From: Candidatus Peregrinibacteria bacterium
Lineage (GTDB): Bacteria; Patescibacteriota; Gracilibacteria; UM-FILTER-43-11
Direction: 5' to 3'
DNA length: 6,263 nucleotides
Assembly: GCA_030618315.1 (NCBI GenBank)
Contig: JAUXDO010000068.1
Coordinates: forward strand, 1 to 6,263
Shown here: positions 1 to 4,824 of the stretch, piece after piece
Layout: every line of letters begins with the position of its first letter
Position numbering within the stretch: position 1 is the first letter of the stretch
Notes under the pieces: generated by a model
What the model was told of the DNA's origin: nothing
The model's input: only the letters and a program-made list of their open reading frames with translations
The model's database searches: none
Position numbers and translations under genes: made by a program

Positions 1-24
1 ATATCTGATGAAGAGACTGAATAG
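1..24 (+). CDS. Possible 3' end of an upstream gene (partial)
   Basis: The first frame reads ISDEETE followed by a TAG stop at 22-24. A short acidic tail is a plausible protein C-terminus, and the stop lies just before the palindromic element at 36. Only seven codons are visible, so neither function nor coding status can be shown. The second frame is open further (8-160), but it runs through the palindrome and is judged non-coding. Confidence 0.3.
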   Translation: MSDEETE

Positions 25-35
25 TCCTGCTTCGC

Positions 36-174
36 GTTGGGCTGGCTATCGCCGTGGGGCAACTCGGATTACCTCGTGTAGGGCTAGCCTCCGGCTGTGG
101 ATAATATATATTCCACGTCCGAAGGACAGCCCTACAACGAAGTTAGCCCCACGTTCGTAATCGAACAGCCCAAC
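36..174. repeat. Nested palindrome with facing hairpins (hairpin ladder)
   Basis: Four pairs of arms match perfectly in nested order: GTTGGGCT 36-43 with 167-174, GTGGGGC 54-60 with 146-152, GTAGGGCT 78-85 with 128-135, and GTGGA 97-101 with 112-116, closed by an AT-only loop at 102-111. The gaps between the stems are themselves small hairpins on both arms. On the left they are GGC-TATC-GCC (44-53), an imperfect one with an inner GG-ATTA-CC (62-77), and AGCC-TCC-GGCT (86-96). On the right they are GTCC-GAA-GGAC (117-127), AAC-GAA-GTT (136-144) and GTTCG-TAAT-CGAAC (153-166). Three of the stems share the pattern GTNGGGC. It ends 20 bases before the rsmE start. It could be a dispersed REP- or MITE-like DNA element or a structured RNA leader; the sequence alone does not decide. 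Confidence 0.85.
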
Positions 175-194
175 AATTGTAACCAATTAGAAAC

Positions 195-905
195 GTGCAA
201 AGATTTTACCTCCAATCACCAGATCTAAAAAGAAACTTGGTAACAATTACCGATAAGCGCATTGTGCACCAAACCAGTCGTGTACTTCGAATGTGGCAGG
301 ATGATGAATTCCGTATTTTTGATGAAAAAGGAAACGAGCATCTCGTTAAAATAATCGAAATCAATCAACGAAAAATACTGGCTCGTGTAATAGGTCCGAT
401 TGAAAACAAGGCTGAACCGTCAATCAACGTAACTTTGTATCAGGCAATTCCAAAAAAACCCGCTCTTTTTGAGCTTATAATTCAAAAAGCAACGGAAATA
501 GGAGTAACTGAAATATTTCCTCTGATAACTGAGCGTACGGAAAAGCGTCGTCTGGGAAAATTTGACCGTATGTTATCTATAATCATGGAAGCCACTGAAC
601 AATGCGGAAGAACAAAAGTTCCTGAGCTTCGTCATCCTATAAATTTTGAAGAAGTAATTGGAAATATAAAAAATGCCTACATCGGTTATGAATATGAAGG
701 AAAGAAATTTCTATCGGATTACAAAGATTTACACAAAGAAAAAGATGTACAGATTATAATCGGTCCCGAAGGTGGCTTCAGTCAGCAGGAAATTGAATTA
801 GCTGAAAAATCAGACGCAAAATCGTTTACCCTCGGTCCGCGAATTTTACGCACGGAGACGGCTGCGATATCGGCTTTGAGTTTAGTGTTGTTGAATGGGG
901 AGTGA
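195..905 (+). CDS. rsmE: 16S rRNA (uracil-1498-N3)-methyltransferase RsmE
   Basis: RsmE uses S-adenosylmethionine to methylate N3 of U1498 (E. coli numbering) in 16S rRNA, in the decoding region of the 30S subunit. The 236 residues match the family's usual length. An N-terminal PUA-like RNA-binding part covers about residues 1-70. The C-terminal SPOUT (trefoil-knot) domain carries the family signatures QKATEIGV (97-104), EATEQCGR (132-139), IIGPEGGFS (188-196) and LGPRILRTETAA (213-224), the last two forming the SAM-binding knot. The start is GTG at 195, because the protein then begins MQRFYL, as RsmE proteins usually do; no in-frame ATG fits better. There is no Shine-Dalgarno sequence. The gene is flanked on both sides by palindromic elements and converges with the Kazal gene. 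Function is known from the family; the assignment is secure. Confidence 0.97.
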   Translation: MQRFYLQSPDLKRNLVTITDKRIVHQTSRVLRMWQDDEFRIFDEKGNEHLVKIIEINQRKILARVIGPIENKAEPSINVTLYQAIPKKPALFELIIQKATEIGVTEIFPLITERTEKRRLGKFDRMLSIIMEATEQCGRTKVPELRHPINFEEVIGNIKNAYIGYEYEGKKFLSDYKDLHKEKDVQIIIGPEGGFSQQEIELAEKSDAKSFTLGPRILRTETAAISALSLVLLNGE

Positions 906-908
906 AGG

Positions 909-1051
909 GATTTCTCGACTTCGCTCGAAATGACGGCTATTCGCTTAGAGGAAGGCGGATTTTTTCTTTTGGAAAAAATCCGCCTTCCTAATTAATAGGT
1001 TATCGTCATTTCGACTAACCCTGAGCGTAGTCGTAGGGGCATGGAGAAATC
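909..1051. repeat. Composite inverted repeat downstream of rsmE
   Basis: Four blocks recur in mirrored order on the two arms: GATTTCTC 909-916 with 1044-1051, GACTTCGCTC 917-926 with 1023-1032 (one mismatch), GAAATGACG 927-935 with 1004-1012, and an 18-bp perfect core (949-966 with 972-989). The right arm has extra spacers; one makes a local GACTA/TAGTC hairpin (1013-1032) and another contains GTAGGGGCAT (1033-1042). From memory, the phrase 'CGACTTCGCTCGAAATGAC' resembles short intergenic repeats seen in many bacterial genomes, so this is probably a member or composite of a dispersed repeat family. It fills nearly the whole gap between the convergent genes. Confidence 0.75.
949..989. repeat. 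18-bp perfect hairpin between convergent genes
   Basis: The arms 949-966 and 972-989 are perfectly complementary around a TTTTG loop. The outer half of the stem is GC-rich (GGAAGGCGG) and the inner half is TTTTTT paired with AAAAAA. This is the reverse of a normal intrinsic terminator, since no T run follows the stem on either strand. It may still hinder transcription from both sides, because rsmE and the Kazal gene converge on it. It forms the core of the larger inverted repeat 909-1051. Confidence 0.85.
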
Positions 1052-1056
1052 GCTTC

Positions 1057-1110
1057 CTATTCCACCACACACTCACCAATCACATACGTATCAATATTTC
1101 TACTGGCTCC
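1057..1110 (-). pseudogene. Out-of-frame remnant of a second Kazal-domain tail
   Basis: Read on the minus strand from 1110, one frame gives GASRNIDTYVIGECVVE and then a TAG stop at 1057-1059. The intact gene just upstream ends its Kazal domain with SSGNIDTYVLGKCV. Over the 11 shared residues (NIDTYV to CV) only two differ (L/I and K/E), while most DNA differences fall at third codon positions. The copies are offset by 52 bases, one more than a multiple of three, so the remnant is not read in the frame of the gene. A TAA stop in this frame lies a few codons upstream, so it is not translated on its own. It looks like the last third of a former tandem Kazal domain cut off by a frameshift or deletion near GTAGTAAGTAGG. 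Confidence 0.7.
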
Positions 1111-1591
1111 TACTTACTACACATTTACCCAGCACATATGTGTCGATATTCCCACTTGAGCACCCATTGCATGCATTTCCGTATGTAATTCCATCATCGC
1201 CACAAACCGGAGCGTAGACATCTGAGCATACATCTGCAGTCTTTTGTCCTTCGGTGCAAGTTTCCCATGCTACTTCCTCAACTACTTCCTCAACATCTTC
1301 TTCATCGTCACCGCCGACCAAATCACCAATCTTATCCGCTGTTTCACCAATTGCATCAACAGTTTCACCAACTGCATCCACAGTATCTTCAACATCTTCT
1401 TTGATATCAATTACCGTATCTGTAACTCCATCGACTTTGTCTTTTACACGATCATACTCCTCGGTAACGTTATCTCTTTTTTCAATAAAAGAATTACGAA
1501 TACTATCCGCATAATTACTTACAAAAGGAATTTGAAGGATTATATAAAGTCCGACAATCACAATGGCTGCATAAGCTAAATTTTTAAGCAT
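1100..1591 (-). CDS. Membrane-anchored Kazal-type protease inhibitor
   Basis: The 163 residues fall into three parts. A hydrophobic helix (about 5-23) lacks a clear cleavage site and probably acts as an N-terminal anchor. A long charged helical stalk (about 35-106) contains heptads TVDAVGE, TVDAIGE, TADKIGD (70-90) and an acidic end. The C-terminal Kazal domain has six cysteines (112, 122, 130, 141, 144, 157) with the classical spacing: seven residues between the second and third, ten between the third and fourth, and the VCGDDGITYGNAC core. Kazal domains block serine proteases through a rigid loop. By alignment with ovomucoid third domain, the P1 residue would be Asp124 in CSDVYAPVC. The domain should face outside the cell. 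The gene starts 24 bases after the YiiX-like gene, so the two probably share a transcript. There is no Shine-Dalgarno sequence. The domain call is confident; the target protease is unknown. Confidence 0.88.
   Translation of the reverse strand: MLKNLAYAAIVIVGLYIILQIPFVSNYADSIRNSFIEKRDNVTEEYDRVKDKVDGVTDTVIDIKEDVEDTVDAVGETVDAIGETADKIGDLVGGDDEEDVEEVVEEVAWETCTEGQKTADVCSDVYAPVCGDDGITYGNACNGCSSGNIDTYVLGKCVVSRSQ
1320..1382 (-). repeat. 21-bp tandem repeats encoding heptads
   Basis: Inside the Kazal gene, units 1341-1361 and 1362-1382 differ at two of 21 bases, and 1320-1340 is a more diverged third unit. They encode the seven-residue units around TVDAVGE and TVDAIGE. Hydrophobic residues alternate at three- and four-residue spacing, consistent with a coiled-coil stalk that grows or shrinks by unit duplication. 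Confidence 0.7.
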
Positions 1592-1615
1592 AATATTTGT
1601 AGTTAAATAACATGT

Positions 1616-3394
1616 CTATTGTAGCCAAAAAGAGTACTTAGGTCTACCTAATGTTAAAATGAATTCATCAACGTCTTTTTTTACAGCAATTCCTTCCTCT
1701 TCATTTCCATCTAAAAAGTAAACAAATTCAAGTTCATCATCATCATTTTTATATTCATCGCGGAATTTTTTTGCGATATCAACAGGGGCCATTATCTTGC
1801 GTCCATTTAAGAATGAAAGAGGGAAGTCAATTCCGGCTTTTCCTTCCTGTTTTTGATAAGCATCATAAACAAGCTCAGAACAAACCATGCTGTCACGTGT
1901 TTCAAAGTCAAAATTAAAGTCATACGGTTTTCCATAATTCTCAAATGCTCTTACAAGTGAGAGCAGTATATCCTGTTTTTCAAGCTTTGGCCTAAGAGTC
2001 ACAACATAATCCGCATTGGCAGAAACCTCTAGTGGCTGAAGAATAATTCCTGGCTCTTTACCTTCTATTACAGCTTGTTTATAGCCATCGACATCTTCAT
2101 TGAATTTTGCAAATACATCTGGTAAATCACTCTTTAGATAATCCGAAAATTTCTCAAATTCTTTGTATGGAAATTCACTCTTAAAGAATTCGTCCAATTC
2201 GTCTAAAGTGCCTGTATATAATGCTGCGTGTGCCCAAAAACCAGGTATTCCAATATTACTCATATACCAGTTTCTTCTTTGAAGCATAATGTCTCCTGGC
2301 TGCATTTCTTTTTGCATTTCATTTATCTGATCAACGGTAATAAATTTACCTTCTCTTTGAGAAATATATGTATGACCAAGCCCTTTCGCAATATTCTTTT
2401 GAATTGGGAACCAAAGGCTGAATAGTCCTTTTTCAATCTTTTCAGAACCTACTTTCGCGCTATTTAAAATAGTATCTCCAAGTCTGTCTTTCAATTCAAT
2501 ATAATCACTTTTAGCAACCTCCAAAAGTACCAGATAATTTTTATTCTCAATCCCATTTCCATAAACTTTATCTATTAGTGTCTGCAAATAGGCCTGCCCG
2601 ATATTTATCCTTAGTATTGTTTTAGGGTGATAATACCCCTCTGCCATTCTTTTATAAAAATCATCAACTTCAAGATTTTTTATTTTTTCATTAAGTACTT
2701 TTTTTACAGATTCATTGCTTTGAATTTCATTAATAATTCTAGAAACAATTTCAGATTTTTTTAAATACAGGCTATAGGCAATCAAAAAAGATTTAGCATG
2801 ATCCTCGGGTTGAGAAATTATCGGTATAAAATGAAAATAAGTATGAACATCAGTCATAACCTCAGATTCATATGCGGATATCAAAAAGTTACCCCAATGT
2901 TTTGTAAGTTCACCTCTCTCATCAGCAGTAAACGATTCTTTTTTAAGAAGCCCACTATTTAATAATTTATCACCAGTTATTTCTAAGTGATCAAGAATCA
3001 CGGTAGCGGAAGCTAAATCAGATTCAACTTTATTATGAACTTCATCAGGCGTCATTCCTCTAAAGGCATTTTTTCTGAGTGGAACAATGGTTAATACAAT
3101 TATTGCTATTAATAAAATTGCCAGAATTACAGAAATAGAGATTTTATTACTCAAAACAAAAGCTTGAACGGTATTTAGTGTTTCAAGATTTTTAAGTATT
3201 TTAAAGTACCTTCGTATGCTCCAAATAAAAGTTCCAATTGAAGCGATTATCGCTAAGTATCCAACAAGAGTGTGATATGGATAAAACATTTTAGTAGATA
3301 CAATAACGAACCCAGCAATCAAAACGAGTACGGATATAAGTGCAAGTATTATCATTGTTTTACGATTTTTAGATTGATATTTTTTTTGTTTCAT
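1616..3394 (-). CDS. Membrane protein with permuted NlpC/P60 (YiiX-like) papain-fold domain
   Basis: The 592-residue protein has a lysine-rich N-terminus, three predicted membrane helices (about 14-33, 43-60 and 86-105), a helical region of unknown function (about 110-355) and a C-terminal enzyme-like domain. That domain shows the YiiX/YebB-type signatures: PGDIMLQR (366-373), then IPGFWAHAALYTG with the probable catalytic His389, and after a long insert DSMVCSELVYDAY with the probable catalytic Cys505. His before Cys is the order of the circularly permuted NlpC/P60 group, whose members act as amidases, peptidases or acyltransferases. Basic residues before the first helix and between the second and third suggest those parts are inside, which puts the catalytic domain outside. 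The substrate is unknown; cell-wall peptide or lipid are possibilities. The start at ATG 3394 begins MKQKK, without a Shine-Dalgarno sequence. It is the first gene of the probable two-gene operon with the Kazal protein. Confidence 0.82.
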   Translation of the reverse strand: MKQKKYQSKNRKTMIILALISVLVLIAGFVIVSTKMFYPYHTLVGYLAIIASIGTFIWSIRRYFKILKNLETLNTVQAFVLSNKISISVILAILLIAIIVLTIVPLRKNAFRGMTPDEVHNKVESDLASATVILDHLEITGDKLLNSGLLKKESFTADERGELTKHWGNFLISAYESEVMTDVHTYFHFIPIISQPEDHAKSFLIAYSLYLKKSEIVSRIINEIQSNESVKKVLNEKIKNLEVDDFYKRMAEGYYHPKTILRINIGQAYLQTLIDKVYGNGIENKNYLVLLEVAKSDYIELKDRLGDTILNSAKVGSEKIEKGLFSLWFPIQKNIAKGLGHTYISQREGKFITVDQINEMQKEMQPGDIMLQRRNWYMSNIGIPGFWAHAALYTGTLDELDEFFKSEFPYKEFEKFSDYLKSDLPDVFAKFNEDVDGYKQAVIEGKEPGIILQPLEVSANADYVVTLRPKLEKQDILLSLVRAFENYGKPYDFNFDFETRDSMVCSELVYDAYQKQEGKAGIDFPLSFLNGRKIMAPVDIAKKFRDEYKNDDDELEFVYFLDGNEEEGIAVKKDVDEFILTLGRPKYSFWLQ

Positions 3395-3423
3395 ATGTGT
3401 TTATTTAGATGAAGTTAAGATAC

Positions 3424-3453
3424 ATTATTTCTTAAAAAAGAAACACTTGACAA
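3424..3453 (-). promoter_or_regulatory. Possible promoter of the minus-strand operon
   Basis: On the minus strand TTGTCA (3453-3448) and AATAAT (3429-3424) lie 18 bases apart, upstream of the ATG at 3394. The -35 box overlaps that of the plus-strand promoter, so the two would be back to back and could compete. The -10 box is weak, so this is tentative. Confidence 0.35.
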
Positions 3454-3475
3454 AAAAGAAAAAATGTTGTAAAAT
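3447..3475 (+). promoter_or_regulatory. Sigma70-type promoter of the charged orphan gene
   Basis: A perfect TTGACA (3447-3452) is followed after 17 bases by TAAAAT (3470-3475), which has one departure from consensus. Transcription would begin near 3482, leaving a leader of about 24 bases before the ATG at 3506. A short inverted repeat, TTTCTT with AAGAAA (3428-3443), sits directly upstream. Confidence 0.8.
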
Positions 3476-3505
3476 AACAATCAATAATAACTAATCTCAA
3501 AAATT

Positions 3506-4480
3506 ATGAGTACAGAAATAAGTACAGATTGCATAGGAAGCTATGGTTCAAATGACTATTTCGATGTGATTAATCTACTGTCAGGAATTAATCCCCACAA
3601 GGCTATGGAAGTCGTAGAGGGGCGTAGGTTTGTTACAGAACTTATCCGTAGTGGAGTCGCTGTTCCAAAAAATGAAGATCAGTCTTATGATTATGACGAT
3701 GAACAAGAGATGTTTCTTGATCAACTTAGAAAAGATGAAGAAGATAAAGAAAATGCTGATGAAGGAGGCGAAATTAAAGATTCAAAATTGGAATTACTTG
3801 AAACACACCTTGTAAATGGTGATTCCAGAAAAAAAAGCAAAAAGAGAAGATGTAAGGGCGCTAACAAAACATCCAGAAAGGCATTTGCCAGTGTTCAAGA
3901 GAGATTAGAGCATACCAAAAAGGTTGAAAAGCACATGACAAGAGCCGAAGTAAGAGCCATGATGAATGAGGAGAACAAGATGAAGTTAAAAACATCTTTT
4001 CGCAGAAGTGATAGAAAAAGAAAGGAGGCATTTAGTCACAGTTTTATTAATTTTGTGCCTAAAGATGAGCAGGGGAAAACTGATGAACCCGAGAAGAATA
4101 TGGTTAGATTTAATCACCATCTTAAAGAAGAGCGGATTAAGAGAGCTCAGGTACACGACAGAAGATTTTTTGAAGACATGACAATGTATGACGAGGCACA
4201 AGCTAGACCATATTTAGAGCAAATAGAAGATGAAAAAAGAACTTTAGAATATCATAATATAATTATGAAGGCTAAATATCGTGAAGTATTAGCCAGAGCG
4301 CTTGAAGGCCCATTTCAATATCCTGACATTTTGGATCCTGAGGGAATAGAAGTAGAATGTGTTAACAGGGAGGGTAGAAAGTATCAGAAGGCAGTAGCAG
4401 GTCGTCAGGAAAAAACCAGAAACAGGAAGGGGATTAAAAAGTCAGATGTTGATAAGGAATACGCAGAGGAAGCTGCGTAA
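3506..4480 (+). CDS. Highly charged protein of unknown function
   Basis: I do not recognise this 324-residue protein. Residues 1-55 look like a small folded region (DVINLLSGINPHKAMEVVEG). An acidic stretch follows (57-90, rich in Asp and Glu), then a strongly basic patch (108-126, RKKSKKRRCKGANKTSRK). Two long charged helical regions (about 128-175 and 203-268) come next, and a basic tail (289-313) ends in EEAA. There is no signal peptide or membrane helix, so it should be cytoplasmic. The alternating acidic and basic blocks suggest nucleic-acid or ribosome binding, but that is inference only. It stands alone, with its own strong promoter and an intrinsic terminator, so it is a single-gene unit. 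The start at 3506 fits the promoter; no Shine-Dalgarno sequence is present. The long open frame with normal codon use supports a real gene. Confidence 0.8.
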   Translation: MSTEISTDCIGSYGSNDYFDVINLLSGINPHKAMEVVEGRRFVTELIRSGVAVPKNEDQSYDYDDEQEMFLDQLRKDEEDKENADEGGEIKDSKLELLETHLVNGDSRKKSKKRRCKGANKTSRKAFASVQERLEHTKKVEKHMTRAEVRAMMNEENKMKLKTSFRRSDRKRKEAFSHSFINFVPKDEQGKTDEPEKNMVRFNHHLKEERIKRAQVHDRRFFEDMTMYDEAQARPYLEQIEDEKRTLEYHNIIMKAKYREVLARALEGPFQYPDILDPEGIEVECVNREGRKYQKAVAGRQEKTRNRKGIKKSDVDKEYAEEAA

Positions 4481-4506
4481 ATCATCCACGAAATATATAT
4501 ATAATT

Positions 4507-4538
4507 CCCCCTCCTTGCACTTGCAGGGTGGGGGTTTT
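4507..4538 (+). terminator. Intrinsic terminator of the charged orphan gene
   Basis: CCCCC (4507-4511) pairs with GGGGG (4530-4534). After a T-T mismatch, the stem continues with CC and GG around a loop near TTGCACTTGCA. TTTT (4535-4538) follows at once. It lies 26 bases after the stop codon at 4480. Confidence 0.75.
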
Positions 4539-4561
4539 AAAATGATTAATTTATAAAAACC

Positions 4562-4589
4562 TTGACAAATCCAAAAATATCATTATAAT
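4562..4589 (+). promoter_or_regulatory. Consensus promoter without an obvious gene
   Basis: TTGACA (4562-4567) and TATAAT (4584-4589) both match the consensus exactly, 16 bases apart. Transcription would begin near 4596. The next clear gene starts at 4825 and has its own promoter, so this one may produce a small RNA or peptide, or a long leader for the secreted-protein gene. Confidence 0.75.
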
Positions 4590-4590
4590 A

Positions 4591-4762
4591 GACAACCACT
4601 AACAATATCAAATGCAACTCCGATTACATTCGCGAGTTGTCTGCCCCGATTTTTTTAGTTCACATTATCAAATTAACCTGACGCCCCTCACTTTTGGCGT
4701 GGGTGATTTGGGGTAGGTGGGTTTACTTATGCTGTTTGCTAATAAGCAATAGTGATTTAACA
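4591..4762 (+). other. Possible structured leader or small RNA
   Basis: The segment following the consensus promoter can form several hairpins: CAACTC 4615-4620 with GAGTTG 4634-4639; ACGCC 4681-4685 with GGCGT 4696-4700; and TTGCT 4736-4740 with AGCAA 4745-4749. GACAAC at 4591-4596 could pair with GTTGTC 4636-4641 instead of the first hairpin, giving two exclusive folds, although it lies at the expected transcription start. A run of seven T (4650-4656) follows. Base composition is richer in G and C than the flanks. I do not recognise a known RNA family. Confidence 0.4.
4612..4716 (+). CDS. Possible 34-residue small protein or leader peptide
   Basis: An ATG at 4612, about 16 bases after the predicted transcription start, opens a 34-codon frame beginning MQLRLHSRVVCPDFFSSHYQ and ending at TAG 4714-4716. 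The short leader resembles the 24-base leader of the orphan gene at 3506. Codon choice (CTC, CGA, CGC, CCC) differs from the AT-rich neighbours, and the frame overlaps the possible RNA hairpins, so it may be chance. There is no Shine-Dalgarno sequence, but none of the real genes here has one. Confidence 0.3.
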   Translation: MQLRLHSRVVCPDFFSSHYQINLTPLTFGVGDLG

Positions 4763-4791
4763 TTGACAAAACACAAAATGTTATATAAAAT
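4763..4791 (+). promoter_or_regulatory. Promoter of the secreted-protein gene
   Basis: TTGACA (4763-4768) and TAAAAT (4786-4791) are 17 bases apart, the same boxes and spacing as the promoter at 3447. Both spacers also contain AAAATGTT (4775-4782 and 3461-3468). Transcription would begin near 4798, giving a leader of about 27 bases to the ATG at 4825. Confidence 0.8.
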
Positions 4792-4824
4792 AATTTGCCA
4801 TAATCTCCAACAATTAATTAGCTT

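Noticed and set aside
8..160. A 50-codon open frame on the + strand beginning MKRLNS
   Set aside because: It runs straight through the nested palindrome, whose complementary arms explain its sequence; the frame appears accidental and there is no sign of a domain.
903..936. Read-through of the rsmE TGA stop as glycine (alternative genetic code found in some CPR groups)
   Set aside because: The frame is open after TGA, but RsmE already ends at its normal length, and no in-frame TGA occurs in the long genes, which use ordinary glycine codons.
949..989. Classical bidirectional rho-independent terminator
   Set aside because: The T and A runs lie inside the stem next to the loop, and no T run follows the stem on either strand. 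It is kept as a perfect hairpin rather than a terminator.
1244..1579. Plus-strand open frames of 111 and 86 codons opposite the Kazal gene
   Set aside because: They mirror the low-complexity heptad and acidic regions of the real gene on the minus strand, which has a recognisable domain.
60..4627. 13 of 14 base match between 59-72 (GCAACTCGGATTAC) and 4614-4627
   Set aside because: A match of this size is expected by chance somewhere in a window of this length, and the flanks do not continue the similarity.
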